DNA of 64,000 bases from Mesorhizobium sp. NZP2077 (GTDB lineage: Bacteria > Pseudomonadota > Alphaproteobacteria > Rhizobiales > Rhizobiaceae), in assembly GCF_013170805.1 (NCBI RefSeq), contig NZ_CP051293.1, forward strand, positions 6,950,001-7,014,000, written 5' to 3'. Numbering within the stretch: position 1 is the stretch's first letter; every line of letters begins with the position of its first letter. This document shows, piece after piece, positions 18,771 through 28,312 of the stretch. Under the pieces are notes generated by a model. It was not told the origin of the DNA. It saw only the letters and a program-made list of their open reading frames with translations, and ran no database searches. Both the position numbers and the translations under genes were made by a program.

Positions 18771-19121
18771 ATGATGGACGTGGCGATTCCAACCGAAGCC
18801 GACCTTTCTGTTGCAATCCCTAAGCTCTCGAAAATTGTATATACGTATGGGGGTGAGAGAGGAATTGATGGGCGTCACGCCTTTACTCAGCCGAGCAGGT
18901 TGCCGGCGCATCACCTCTACGTTCGTTCAGCGGCCAATGCAGAACTCGGGCGGCATATAGCTTTTCGCGACTACCTCCGCGCCAATCCCGACGCGGCGAA
19001 AACATATGGGCTTCTCAAGAAGGGCCTTGCCGACAGGTTCGGCGCTGATCGAGAAGGTTACAGCAACGCCAAAACGGCGTTTGTTTGCCGAGCGCTGTCA
19101 AAGCGGTCGCGGAACTCCTGA
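18771..19121 (+). pseudogene. GrpB-family (UPF0157) protein, N-terminally truncated
   Basis: The C-terminal two thirds of a GrpB-like nucleotidyltransferase-fold protein: VAIPTEADLSVAIPKL, LPAHHLYVRS, AFRDYLRANPDAAKTYGLLK and DREGYSNAKTAFV are characteristic. The N-terminal part with the catalytic G-S and metal residues is absent, and the stretch after YTYGG is altered. It is probably a relic trapped next to the duplication boundary at 18491. Confidence 0.65.
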
Positions 19122-19535
19122 CTTTCGGGCCCGGACCAGGGGTGGTGCGCTTCGCCGGCGGCAGATAGCGAATCTCGATGCCGCGCACTTCCATAAATTC
19201 CAGTATGATTGGCTCTACTGCCTCGACAGAGATCCGAAATTGTCGAAACGCGACAGCACGATGAAGGCCTTTCGTTTGGTCTCCCGAAGTGGCCGAGCGC
19301 ATCTCAAGGGGGACCACGTCTGTGATCTAAAAGAGCGATGGTACGGTTCGCGACTTTATGTTGGTGAGTCCTACGCCGAGTGGCGCATACATGACTGGCA
19401 GTGGTTCGAACCGCGTCCGGTTTATTTTGGATCGACGCCGGCACATCGCCGTCGTCTAGCGACATTTGCCAAGATAGGAGAGCTGCTCATGTCCGCATAT
19501 GGGTATGTGCAGCATAGCGTTGTAAGGAGGCTCAA
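19122..19535. other. Unassigned stretch upstream of the PLP decarboxylase
   Basis: A plus-strand frame stays open to 19539 (its end has the composition ERWYGSRLYVGESYAEWRIH), but I recognise no family and see no ribosome site for it. It could be the tail of a lost gene. The last 12 bases hold the strong AAGGAGG site of the next gene. Confidence 0.35.
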
Positions 19536-20792
19536 TTGAAAACCATCCCCGAAAAGGGTGTCGCCAGAGATGTCGTTATGCAGGAGCTCAAGCGAATGAA
19601 ATCGCTTGATTTCGATTGGCGGTCTGGCCGGGTACCATCTTACACCTACTTCCTAGATGACGAGACCTTAGACGTCCAGCGCGAGGCCTATGGCGAGTTT
19701 ATTGCTGAGAATGGCCTGGGAGCAGGGCGGGCGTTCAAGAGCCTGGAGGTGATGACCAACGACATCAAGGCGATGGCAAAGTCACTTTTCAATGCGCCCG
19801 ACGATGCCGGCGTCTCCTTCACCTCTGGCGGCACTGAAAGCGTCTTCATGGCGGTAAAGACGGCCCGGGACCTTGCGCGACACAAACGAGGCGAGCCGCC
19901 TGAACGCTACAACATTGTTGCATGTGTCACCGCTCATCCTTGTCTTAACAAGGCTGGAGAGCTTCTCGGCGTGGATATCATTCGAACCCCGCACACCAAG
20001 GAGTTCAGGGCCGACCCCTCGTTGATGCGCTCCGCCATCAACGACAAGACCATAATGCTGTTTGCATCTGCGCCCAACTATCCCTTCGGCACCTTTGATC
20101 CGATCGCAGAGATCGGCAAGCTGGCACAGCATTCGGGTCTTCGGCTTCACGTTGACGGCTGCTGGGGCGGCTTTCTCTCACCATTTACCGAGCGGCTCGG
20201 CTATCCGGTGCCCCCGTGGGACTTCCGGGTTCTAGGCGTATCCAGTTTGTCGGCCGATATCCACAAGTTCGGGTACGCAGCCAAGGGCGCCAGCCTGGTA
20301 TTGTATCGGTCAGCCGATGACCAGGATCATGAAGCGTTCTCATTCAGCGGGTGGCCTCGGGGAACATACTCCACCCCTACATTCCTCGGGACCCGGGCCG
20401 GCGGCGCAATCGCGTCCGCATGGGCGGTAATGCACTACCTTGGCATGGAGGGCTATCTGCGCGCGGCGAGGCTCACGATGGAGGCCACCACGCGGCTTAT
20501 CGCTGGCCTGAACAGCATTCCCGACATCGAGTGCCTGGCGCCCTACGGCGAGAGTAACCTGATCTCCTTTGTGTCGCTGGACTCCGCGCTTGACATCTAT
20601 GCAGTCGCCGATCGCCTGGAAGAGCGCGGTTGGCTGCGCGGGCGTATGCGCGAGCCCCAGGCGATCCAACAGGGTGTCAACCCAGCTCATCTGGCCACCG
20701 TCGAAGAGTATCTATCGGCGGTGCGGGAAGCTATCGAGTTTGTACGTCGGAACGCTAGCGCGCCGGTCGCTTACGACGAACACAGCTATTAA
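19536..20792 (+). CDS. PLP-dependent group II decarboxylase/lyase family protein
   Basis: 418 residues of the fold shared by sphingosine-1-phosphate lyase, glutamate/tyrosine decarboxylase and diaminobutyrate decarboxylase. Visible: FTSGGTESVFMAVKTAR (cofactor phosphate loop), HVDGCWGGF (Asp contacting the pyridine nitrogen) and SADIHKFGYAAKGAS (Schiff-base Lys). The short length and the HKFGYAAKG motif favour the S1P-lyase-like branch. The start is TTG, supported by AAGGAGG 5 nt upstream; the first in-frame ATG lies some 14 codons in and lacks such a site. It stands alone on the plus strand, so the substrate is unknown. Confidence 0.82.
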   Translation: MKTIPEKGVARDVVMQELKRMKSLDFDWRSGRVPSYTYFLDDETLDVQREAYGEFIAENGLGAGRAFKSLEVMTNDIKAMAKSLFNAPDDAGVSFTSGGTESVFMAVKTARDLARHKRGEPPERYNIVACVTAHPCLNKAGELLGVDIIRTPHTKEFRADPSLMRSAINDKTIMLFASAPNYPFGTFDPIAEIGKLAQHSGLRLHVDGCWGGFLSPFTERLGYPVPPWDFRVLGVSSLSADIHKFGYAAKGASLVLYRSADDQDHEAFSFSGWPRGTYSTPTFLGTRAGGAIASAWAVMHYLGMEGYLRAARLTMEATTRLIAGLNSIPDIECLAPYGESNLISFVSLDSALDIYAVADRLEERGWLRGRMREPQAIQQGVNPAHLATVEEYLSAVREAIEFVRRNASAPVAYDEHSY

Positions 20793-21435
20793 AGGCCATC
20801 CATTGGCCATGGTCGTCGCCTGTCGCGGATGATCTCCGGCTCGCGGGCCCCCAGCTGGCACTGTCGGATCATTGGCCCTCGCCGCCATTCCAAGGCAGCA
20901 TCTGCGACCCGCTTGTCGCAGCAAGCCCCGGCGCATTTCGCCTGAGGGAGGATTTTCCATCGTGGCAGACCAGAGCTTGATCGATGATTGCGGGCTGGTC
21001 GGGGAAGCCGCGGTCAAATCCCGTGCCCAAGAATACTGGCGCCCTATGTTGGCGACTGCCTCGAGCGATATCGGGGAAGGGCAGCGTGCGTCCTCGAGCC
21101 CGCCGTGGCAAATGCAGAACGCGTGATCGCACCACCCTAGGGCGGCAGGATCGTACCTCAAGCCGGCAACACCGGAATTGGGGGCGTACCCGGTTCCGCC
21201 TGCAGTCGCGGAGGTTGTACTGTTGCTACGGCGAATGAACCGCATCCGACCGGGCGACTTCTTCCAATCAGTCTTGCGGCTGAGGCAGCGCCCAGATTGG
21301 CGGAGCGGTGTCAACCAACACTGGGCATTACTCCAATTGTAGAAAGACACCTTTTCAGAGGGTTGCGATGTTCCAGGGCCGTCAGTTCGACCAATCAGTC
21401 GGCACTTCCTAAGACGTGTCGACCCTCAGTTGACA
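20793..21435. other. Spacer without a recognisable gene
   Basis: Frames are open on both strands because of GC bias, but none has a domain I recognise or a good ribosome site. No hairpin terminator was found after the decarboxylase. Confidence 0.4.
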
Positions 21436-21896
21436 ATCGTCACTTCCGTCGCGCTGTGGAGCTCGCCGTTGGTGTCGCCGTCAGCAAGCTCCACTGCCTT
21501 CAGTCCGCCCCTCGACAACATCGAGCACAGCAAGATTGACAATGATCCGATCGACAGCGCGCTGGCCGCTCAGCGGCTGTGTGCTGGCCTTCAGCACCTT
21601 GGATGCCCGACCTTGTTGGTGTGGTCCATGACCATGTCCACTTCCTTATCCGGGCCGCCGGGCGGCGGCACCGCAGAGAGGGCCGGGACCACTTCCGCGC
21701 CAGCTTCCTCCAGGGCTCGAACGCCGCCGCCCAGGGCCGCGCGCGAAATGCTTGCCTTGTCCAGCAGCGCGTGCCCGCGGGTCACCACAAATTCGAAGTT
21801 CCGTTCGCAGCGGGCTGACGCAGTGCGCTTCATGAAACCACGCTGGCAACCAGAATCCGGGGCTGTACTGTGCATGGTCAGATAGTGCCGCGGCAT
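21436..21896 (-). pseudogene. CoA-transferase beta-subunit relic, possibly joined to another fragment
   Basis: On the minus strand MVMDHTNKVG followed, after a frame change near 21590, by TQPLSGQRAVDRIIVNLAV resembles the end of 3-oxoacid CoA-transferase subunit B (usual pattern VMEHT…K…, LPLTG…VDRIITDLAVFDV). The part before it (ALLDKASISRAALGGGVRAL) does not belong to that family and may come from an M81/MlrC-like peptidase; that is a weak guess. Broken and inactive. Confidence 0.4.
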
Positions 21897-21968
21897 GAAC
21901 GGCTCCTTTATGAATTCAGGGCAACGGTTCGGCGTTGACGCGGGTGAGTGTGGAACACGATCGCCGCA

Positions 21969-23381
21969 TCAGGCGGCCTTGGCCACGCCGAAGTGCGGAC
22001 GCCGCAGATAAAGATTGGTCGCAGCCTCGTAGGCCGCGCCGATGCCAAGCACCGTCGGCTCATCGAACGCACGGCCGACGATCTGCATCGAGAGCGGCAG
22101 GCCGCTCTTCGAGAATCCTGTCGGGATCGACATCGCAGGATTGCCGGTCACGTTGAACGGCATGGCCTGCACCGGGAAAGTCGGCGGGTTGTTCGGATTG
22201 ACATCCGAAAACGGCGTTGCGGGTGCGAGCGTCGAGGCGGTGATCAGTGCATCGCAGCTTTTCAGCTGGGCGTTGACCGCGAGCGCCAATTCCCGGCGCA
22301 GGCGCATCGCCTGCGTGAGATCCACGGCCGTGACGAACGCGCCCATGCTCATACGCAGATACGTGAACAAGCCATAGTCGAGCGGCCGAGTCTGAAGGTC
22401 CTTCTCGTGGATCGCGAACGCTTCCGAGAACATGATCACGCGTCCGCACGCGATGAACAGCTCGTAGTCCGGCAATTCGATCTCCTCAATGGTTGCACCA
22501 AGCCTGGCGAGCGTCTGAGCGGCGTCGTCAATCGCGGCGATCGTCTCCGCCGACACGCCGTCGGCCTTGACAAACCAGCGGCGGGGCAGACCGAGCCGCA
22601 AACCGTGCACGCCGGCGCCGAGCTTGCAGTGAAAGTCGGGAACGGGCACGTCGGCGCTGCCGGGATCTTGCGGATCGAAACCCGCGATCACCTCCATGGC
22701 GATAGCGCTGTCCTCGACGGTCCACGACAGCGGGCCGCAGTGATCGAGCGTATAAGAAAGCGGAAACACGCCCCGACGCGAAACGAGGCCGTAGGTCGGC
22801 TTCAATCCGATCGTTCCGCAGTACCCGGCAGGCCCACGGATCGACCCTCCCGTGTCCGAACCCATCGCCATGCGCACCAAGCCTGCGGCGACCGCAGCGC
22901 CTGATCCTGACGAGGAGCCGCTCGGAATATGATCCGGATTCCAAGGATTGCGCGCCGGCGGAAACGGCAAATCGAACGACGGCCCACCGAGCGCGAACTC
23001 GTGCGTTGCAAGCTTGCCGAGCAGCACCGCGCCCTGTGCCTTGAATTTCGCCGCGACGACCGAATCCTCCGCCGGCACGTTGTCGACGAGCAGCTTCGAG
23101 TGGCAGGTTGTGCGAACGCCCGCGGTTGCATAGATATCCTTGAGTGCGTGGGGAATGCCCTGCATGGGACCTTTGTCGATGCCCTTGGCAAAGTCCGCGT
23201 CGGCGGTCGCCGCATCTGCCAACGCGCGCTCGCGCGTCAGGGTGATGAAGCTGGAGATCAGCGGATCGATCATCTTGATGCGATCGAGCGCATGTTCGGT
23301 CAGCGCCGTCGAGGTGATCGTGCCCTTGCGGAGAAGCGCGCCGGCCTCGGCAATCGAGTAGTCGTGCAGGGGTTTGGCCAT
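21969..23381 (-). CDS. Amidase signature family enzyme (AtzE/GatA-like)
   Basis: A 470-residue amidase. The catalytic Ser-cisSer-Lys triad is visible: Lys in GIPHALKDIYATAG, Ser in SGSSSGSGAAVAAG and nucleophile Ser in SDTGGSIRGPAGYCG. It forms a pair with a 71-residue protein encoded immediately upstream (one base between its stop and this ATG). That arrangement is known for GatC-GatA and for AtzG-AtzE, where AtzE is 1-carboxybiuret hydrolase and the small subunit is needed for assembly. Here the substrate is unassigned; biuret/urea-type amides are the first candidates. No other atz genes are in the window. Confidence 0.85.
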   Translation of the reverse strand: MAKPLHDYSIAEAGALLRKGTITSTALTEHALDRIKMIDPLISSFITLTRERALADAATADADFAKGIDKGPMQGIPHALKDIYATAGVRTTCHSKLLVDNVPAEDSVVAAKFKAQGAVLLGKLATHEFALGGPSFDLPFPPARNPWNPDHIPSGSSSGSGAAVAAGLVRMAMGSDTGGSIRGPAGYCGTIGLKPTYGLVSRRGVFPLSYTLDHCGPLSWTVEDSAIAMEVIAGFDPQDPGSADVPVPDFHCKLGAGVHGLRLGLPRRWFVKADGVSAETIAAIDDAAQTLARLGATIEEIELPDYELFIACGRVIMFSEAFAIHEKDLQTRPLDYGLFTYLRMSMGAFVTAVDLTQAMRLRRELALAVNAQLKSCDALITASTLAPATPFSDVNPNNPPTFPVQAMPFNVTGNPAMSIPTGFSKSGLPLSMQIVGRAFDEPTVLGIGAAYEAATNLYLRRPHFGVAKAA

Positions 23382-23382
23382 G

Positions 23383-23598
23383 TCAGACGCTCCTGGTGAC
23401 GCTGAGAATTGAGTAGGTGGCTGCGGGCTCGTTTGCCTCCGTGCGTGGCTGGCGCATCAGTTCTGTCATGCGCTTCAGGTCTTGGAAGCCCTGTAACAGC
23501 GCCGGCCTTCGACTTTCCGAAATTTTGAGACCGGCCCGTTTGGCCAACACATCGAACTCGGTGTTAAGGGCTTGCTCGTCGGTTGCGTCGTCCGGCAT
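23383..23598 (-). CDS. Small AtzG/GatC-like subunit (DUF4089 type)
   Basis: A 71-residue acidic/helical protein whose stop lies one base before the amidase start, so translation is probably coupled. Size, position and the helical composition (EFDVLAKRAGLKISESRRPA, then a helix with FQDLKRMTELM) fit AtzG-like partners of amidase-family enzymes. The partner role is inferred from the coupling and from the known AtzEG complex. Confidence 0.65.
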   Translation of the reverse strand: MPDDATDEQALNTEFDVLAKRAGLKISESRRPALLQGFQDLKRMTELMRQPRTEANEPAATYSILSVTRSV

Positions 23599-23779
23599 CG
23601 ATCAAGTCGCTCCATTATTTGAGGTCACAAATCCAGACGTTATGAATTTAATCATGTCCAACGACGCTGAAGCCCGTCGCAATTAAATCCTCGGGCCAAT
23701 GAATTTTTCGCTGCCGTAAGCTGGCGCTGCGGGAATTGGGGTTGACCGTTTTTGGCGCCTGCGCTGGTTAGATCACAGC

Positions 23780-24020
23780 GTGGCACGTTTGTGCGAGTTG
23801 ACGGAAGCGTATCCTGCTTTTGTGGTTCCTGCATGCGGCGACCTCGGTCTTTCGACGAGGTTGCCGATTTTGCGCCAAGTGTCTTCGACGGTGCGTTTCT
23901 GAGCTTGGCACATCCAGTGTTTGATCTTGGCGAGGGCCCGGTCGATCGGATTGAGGTTAGAAGGGTAGGGCGGCAGGTACCAAAGCCTGGCGCCGGCAGC
24001 CTTAATCGTCTGCCCAATGA
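23780..24020 (-). pseudogene. IS630-family transposase C-terminal fragment
   Basis: A minus-strand frame reads ARLWYLPPYPSNLNPIDRAL, then AKIKHWM and RTVEDTWRKIGNLVE, the classical C-terminal DDE signature of IS630/Tc1-like transposases (normally LPPYSPDLNPIE); here the catalytic Glu/Asp position is changed to Asp in NPID. The N-terminal two thirds are missing. Confidence 0.7.
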
Positions 24021-24219
24021 CGGGAGTAACTTGAGGTCACAAAATTGCGGCCGCACCCCCCTCTGGGCTTGCTCATCTCCTCGCCAGGCGCGTCCGCTTG
24101 ACACCTTCGACTCTCCGCTGTGCTAGATAGAAACGTTGACGGCGGAGGCATATGAGTACTGCCCGGCATGTCATCGTTTTTCCTCTTGATCTCCCGGGCG
24201 GTCGACGAACATCCGATCC

Positions 24220-25215
24220 TCAGATCGCTAAGGGTCGCGCGAGAGACGCCACTTCTTCGTTGCCTTGGACGTACACTCCTGAGAGAATGCCGCAGACGAT
24301 GGACGTAGTTGGCGCGCGAATATCGATGGAATCAGCGGACAGCGATCCCATCGGATGCAGGATGCCTATGAGATCTCCCTCCTTCACTTCATCCAACACC
24401 GAGCAGCGCGGTTCGAAGATGCCCGGTGCAGGAGATTTCAACTGGTCGGAGGGATTCGTTTCGAGTGTTTGGCCGGACTTTTGCTGACGGAACATTGGAT
24501 ACTCGGCTTTGCCCTCGATCAGCCCTAGCGCAATGAGGCCATTGCGCACCCCAGCGTCGTAGATCGTGAGAGCTTCGGCGCTGATTGTGCCGCCGCCAAA
24601 TTCAGCGCAAATGAATATCTTGCCTTGGCTATGTGCCCAAGTATCGAACATTCCAGCCGTGTCGTCGTGCTCCCAGAGCAACGTCACCGGTAATTTGAAT
24701 GCCTCTGAAATGCGGAGCGTCTTCGTCAGCAGATCGACATCAGCAATAGGATGCGTGATGACCGCCGGGGGATAATTCCATGTCGGTCCGAAACTGTGCA
24801 GATCAAATATGGTGTCCACCATAGGCAACAATACACGCGAAATCGCATCTGCGATTCGTTCGCTTACCGAGCCATCCGACCGGCCCGGAAACACCCGGTT
24901 GAGATTCTTTCCATCAATTGGTGTGTTGCGGGTCCAAGCTTGCACGGCAAGTGGATTGATCTCAGGTACGATGATAATCCTTCCGCACTTCTGCGCTTCG
25001 GGAAGCCATTCAACAAGCCGCCGAGCAACAATCGGCCCCTCCAGTTCGTTGCCATGGTTTCCGCCAGTGATAAGTAGGCTCGGCCCCTCCCCTCTATTGC
25101 AGCTGAAGACTGGGAGCGAAAGAGCTTCGCAGTCCGCGCCTTTGGGGACAACAAGATGCCCCGTGCTAACGCCAGTCTTGTCGAGATCGAACGTAAGATG
25201 TGGTGCTTCGCTCAT
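24220..25215 (-). CDS. Succinylglutamate desuccinylase/aspartoacylase family protein, DoeB-like
   Basis: A 331-residue zinc deacylase. Metal motif GGNHGNELEGP (His, Glu), the loop IDGKNLNRVFPGRSDG, FDLHSFG (third zinc ligand His) and CAEFGGG (catalytic Glu region) match the N-acetyl-diaminobutyrate deacetylase DoeB branch of the AstE/AspA family. In ectoine breakdown DoeB removes acetate from N-alpha-acetyl-2,4-diaminobutyrate produced by DoeA; a DoeA-like gene lies at 28993-30168, separated by the IS66 insertion. Whether both act on ectoine here is inference. ATG at 25215. Confidence 0.8.
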   Translation of the reverse strand: MSEAPHLTFDLDKTGVSTGHLVVPKGADCEALSLPVFSCNRGEGPSLLITGGNHGNELEGPIVARRLVEWLPEAQKCGRIIIVPEINPLAVQAWTRNTPIDGKNLNRVFPGRSDGSVSERIADAISRVLLPMVDTIFDLHSFGPTWNYPPAVITHPIADVDLLTKTLRISEAFKLPVTLLWEHDDTAGMFDTWAHSQGKIFICAEFGGGTISAEALTIYDAGVRNGLIALGLIEGKAEYPMFRQQKSGQTLETNPSDQLKSPAPGIFEPRCSVLDEVKEGDLIGILHPMGSLSADSIDIRAPTTSIVCGILSGVYVQGNEEVASLARPLAI

Positions 25216-25541
25216 CGTTCATCCTATTGCGAGTATCGGGCGACCAGGCGCCGGCTTTGCGTACTCCGTTCTACGAGTATGTACCGAGCTGTCTTCAATT
25301 CGCCAATATAATGTTCCGAGCGGTGCCATCGCGCTCTTAGATGGCCGCCGCCTGGCTTGCTGGGACTACCGCTGCTCGATGTTCACAAAGGCGCTGCGAC
25401 AGGCACGTCACGCCTGGCGATGTATTGCTGCGCCTTTCGATACCGCTCCTTCGGAACGGCCGGGCAGATCTCAGGCGGCGCCGGATCCCCCGGCTACCGC
25501 GCAAAAAGATATGCGCGAGACGATCAAGCTGGGCAGGCTGA

Positions 25542-25549
25542 TCCGGAAG
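25542..25549. repeat. 8-bp target-site duplication, left
   Basis: TCCGGAAG immediately outside the left inverted repeat of the IS66 element; the same eight bases follow the right end at 28305. Eight bases is the usual IS66 duplication. Confidence 0.92.
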
Positions 25550-25564
25550 GTAACCGCCCGGTTG

Positions 25565-25861
25565 TTACCGTGGAGATTTGGCCTTGATGCGAGCAATGGT
25601 GTGCGGTTCTGAGACGAAGGCTTCGAGGAAGTCATTCCATTCGTCAGCGGTGCGGCGCGCATGGGCAAGCATTTGCTCCAGCTCTTCCATTCCGTCGCGG
25701 GTAAGCGAAGTTATTGCCTCGTCCGGCCCGGTGTAGACGCTGATGATGCTGCCGTAGCTCAGGTTGTCATCGTTGCTGACGATCGCCTGAAGGAGTTCGG
25801 CATCTTCATCGAGCAATTTGGCGACGTAGTCGATGCTGAACACATAGGTTACCGTTGCCAT
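25565..25861 (-). CDS. IS66-associated small protein of unknown function
   Basis: 98 residues, acidic, beginning MATVTYVFSIDYVAKLLDED. Its ATG overlaps the tnpC stop (TGATG), and its stop lies inside the left inverted repeat, so it belongs to the element. Accessory genes downstream of tnpC are known in some IS66 elements; the function is not established. Confidence 0.7.
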   Translation of the reverse strand: MATVTYVFSIDYVAKLLDEDAELLQAIVSNDDNLSYGSIISVYTGPDEAITSLTRDGMEELEQMLAHARRTADEWNDFLEAFVSEPHTIARIKAKSPR

Positions 25862-27438
25862 CAGGCAGCCTCGGCGGAGATGGTGGTGACAGGTGACCAA
25901 TTCCAGGGAAGCAGATCGTCGAGGCGATTGATCTTGTGATCGTGGATGCGGTCGAGCACGTCTGCGAGATATGCCTGCGGATCGATGCCGTTCATCTTGG
26001 CCGTCTCGATGATTGTCATGGCGCGAGCCAAAGTCTCGGCGCCGGTGTCGGCGCCAGCAAATAGCCAGTTCTTTCAGCAGGGCTCGCTCGGCGGCATTGT
26101 TGTCCATGGCGACGCGGCCATCCTCGAGGAACAGGCAGAATGAAGGCCAGCGGCTCAGACCATAACGGAAGGCTTTTGCCAAATCGCTCTTGCCCGGAAT
26201 GCGGGTCAGTTGCGTTTCGACCCAGACACGGAATGCCCCGATCTATGGTTTGCTATGCTTCTGACGTGCGGCAAGGCGGGCATCGGCAGGCTGACCCGCA
26301 ATGTCGCGCTCGATGTCATAAAGCGCACCGATACGGCCGAGAGCCTTGCGTGCGATCTCGGATTTGTTCGAGGTCAAGATATCATGGAAGTCGCGTCGCC
26401 AATGCGCCCAGCATGCCGCCTCTCGGAAGCGGGATGTTCCATCGGCTCCAGGCTCATAAAGCTTGCCGTAGCCTTTGTAGCCGTCAGCTTGAAGGATGCC
26501 GCTTGTCTGCCTGAGGTGGCGGTGGACGTGGTCTTCCTTCCAGTTCGGAGCAAAGTAGTAGACCGCGCCAGGCGGAGCGCCGCCCGCCCATGGACGTTGA
26601 TCGCGGACATACGTCCAGATCCGGCCTTTCTTTACGCCTTTCCCAACCCTTTGTCCTGCATGGAGCGATCCAGCACCCGGATCGGGGTATCGTCGGCATG
26701 GAGAAGGTCGCTGGCCATGATCACGGTTCCGATCCGCTCGATCAGGGGCTGAAGCACCTTGTCGGCACCCATGCGGGCGAAGATTTCGTGCAGGCGATAC
26801 AGTGGCAGGTGATCGTCGAACTTAGAGACCAGGATGTAAGCCAGAAGGCCGGCGCCCGCCATGCTGCCTGGTATCGGACGGCTGGGCGCAGGCAACTGCA
26901 CCATCTTTTCGCAGCAGCGGCACGATTTCTTCAACCGGGCGACCTCGATGACCTTCATCTGCGCGGCGATCATGTCGAGGATTTCGCTTACGTCTTCGCC
27001 CACAAGACGTAGTTCGCCGCCACAGGCGGGGCAGCAGGCGCCGGGATCGAGCTGCCTGCGCTCGCGAACTGCCTTGTGCGATACGCGCGGACGACGGCGC
27101 CTGATCCTTTCGGGTGCGTTCGTCATAGGCGCGACAGGCGCTGCCTCGTCGGCCTCATTGATTGGCCCGGCATTGCTCTCCGCCGCGGCGATCAAAAGAT
27201 CCTCCAGCGCCAGTTCCAGCTGCTGGATTTCTCGCTCGATCTTTTCTGAAGACTTGCCGAAGACCTGTTTCTTCAGCCGGGCAATGCGTAGCCGAAAGGC
27301 CTGGATCAACTGGTCATGCGCCTGCAACGTCGCCGACATCTTCGCATTTTCCGCCTGCAAGGCGGCGATCATCGCCTTCAGAAAGGCGGGATCGTCTGGA
27401 AGATTTTCGGCGACATTCGACATGCGCCTGACTACCAT
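25862..27438 (-). pseudogene. tnpC: IS66 TnpC transposase, frameshifted
   Basis: The N-terminal 268 residues are open: coiled coil, the FGKSSEKIE motif, a Cys-x2-Cys zinc site (GACCPACGGEL), the CRCCEK segment and the first catalytic Asp region (LLHADDTPIRVL). Near 26635 the frame changes; the middle (ADGYKGYGKLYEPG, ACWAHWRRDFHD) and the DNNAAERAL motif with the catalytic Glu lie in other frames, and a further shift occurs after NNAAERALL. The last segment (LDDLLPWNW) is normal. At least two frameshifts, so no functional transposase. Confidence 0.85.
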
Positions 27439-27485
27439 AAGTCAGGGCGAGTAGCCATAAAAACCATTAGATTCAGAGAGATAAA

Positions 27486-27833
27486 TCACCCGACACGCGC
27501 AGGCGGCGCACCCCAATCGGGACGCCGCCAATCAATTCCTTCCCACAACATCGCCATTTGCGCTGACGTCAGCCGGGCCGTCCCGTCGGCCGCCGACGGC
27601 CACGGAAAGCGACCCTGCTGCAAGACCTTGTAATAAAGACAGAACCCCCGGCCATCAAAATAAAGAAGCTTCAAACGGTCGCCATGCCTTCCCCGAAACG
27701 CGAAGACCGCGCCTCCCGTCGGCTTCTGGCGCAACACATCTTGCGTCAGTGCAGCCAAGCCCTCGATCCCTTTGCGCATATTCGTGAACCCGCAGGCAAG
27801 GTACACCCGAACGCCAGTTCCCGGTCCGATCAT
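27486..27833 (-). CDS. tnpB: IS66 TnpB
   Basis: An intact 115-residue TnpB: VYLACGFTNMRKGIEGLAAL, GGAVFAFRGRHGDRLKLLYF, CLYYKVLQQGRFPWP and the terminal GIDWRRP. Its ATG overlaps the tnpA stop by 4 nt, the usual coupling in IS66. Confidence 0.92.
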   Translation of the reverse strand: MIGPGTGVRVYLACGFTNMRKGIEGLAALTQDVLRQKPTGGAVFAFRGRHGDRLKLLYFDGRGFCLYYKVLQQGRFPWPSAADGTARLTSAQMAMLWEGIDWRRPDWGAPPARVG

Positions 27834-28204
27834 GCTGCCTCAACCGCCTTGATAAGCCGAGTCAGAGTGGCGGTATCGATCTCTCTGTCAAAGCGCAGGT
27901 TCCGCCCGCAGCACAGTTGCAATTCGACCAGGGCTGACAATCTGTCGGTGCCTTTGCCCATACGGGGTGCGCTCTGCGCCACGGGCATGTCCACGGGAAG
28001 GAACATAGGACCCGCCGACGGCAACAAGAGCCCCTTCCTCCTCAGCTCTCGCCGCGAGGTATAAATCTGCTGCCGCGTCACATCATGCCGCTCGGCAACC
28101 TCAGTCACAGTCGCCCCGGCAATTCCAACCGACATGACGATGTCGAGCTTCTTCTCATCACCCCAGCGACGACGCCGTTCCGCACCAAGAATCTCGACAC
28201 GCAT
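27830..28204 (-). CDS. tnpA: IS66 TnpA
   Basis: About 124 residues from ATG 28204 (MRVEILGAERRRRW), with the HTH region ATVTEVAERHDVTRQQIYTSR and a C-terminal FDREIDTATLTRLIKAVEAA typical of the family. A longer frame to 28267 has no ribosome site. Looks intact. Confidence 0.88.
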   Translation of the reverse strand: MRVEILGAERRRRWGDEKKLDIVMSVGIAGATVTEVAERHDVTRQQIYTSRRELRRKGLLLPSAGPMFLPVDMPVAQSAPRMGKGTDRLSALVELQLCCGRNLRFDREIDTATLTRLIKAVEAA

Positions 28205-28304
28205 CCCAAAACCTCGCCCAAGACACGTCGCAAACGACGTCGTTAAACACGTGTCATAGGCCATCACGACGATGTCAGGCAGGCGGTAACAATCGGGTGG
28301 TTAC

Positions 28305-28312
28305 TCCGGAAG
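28305..28312. repeat. 8-bp target-site duplication, right
   Basis: TCCGGAAG, identical to 25542-25549, immediately outside the right inverted repeat of the IS66 element. Confidence 0.92.

Larger units (their letters stand above)
25550..28304 (-). mobile_element. Complete-length IS66-family element (2755 bp) with intact ends
   Basis: Bounded by imperfect inverted repeats of 21 bp (25550-25570 and 28284-28304, 19 matches; both begin GTAACC and end GTTACCG) and by an 8-bp duplication TCCGGAAG. The order on the minus strand is tnpA, tnpB, tnpC and a 98-residue accessory gene. The ends, tnpA and tnpB look intact, but tnpC carries frameshifts, so the element can move only if a functional TnpC is supplied elsewhere. 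The clean target duplication implies direct insertion, with no later rearrangement at the ends. Confidence 0.9.

Noticed and set aside
21948..22904. A 318-codon plus-strand open frame.
   Set aside because: It lies antisense to the intact amidase gene, has no domain, and its Arg/His-rich composition is typical of a GC-driven shadow frame.
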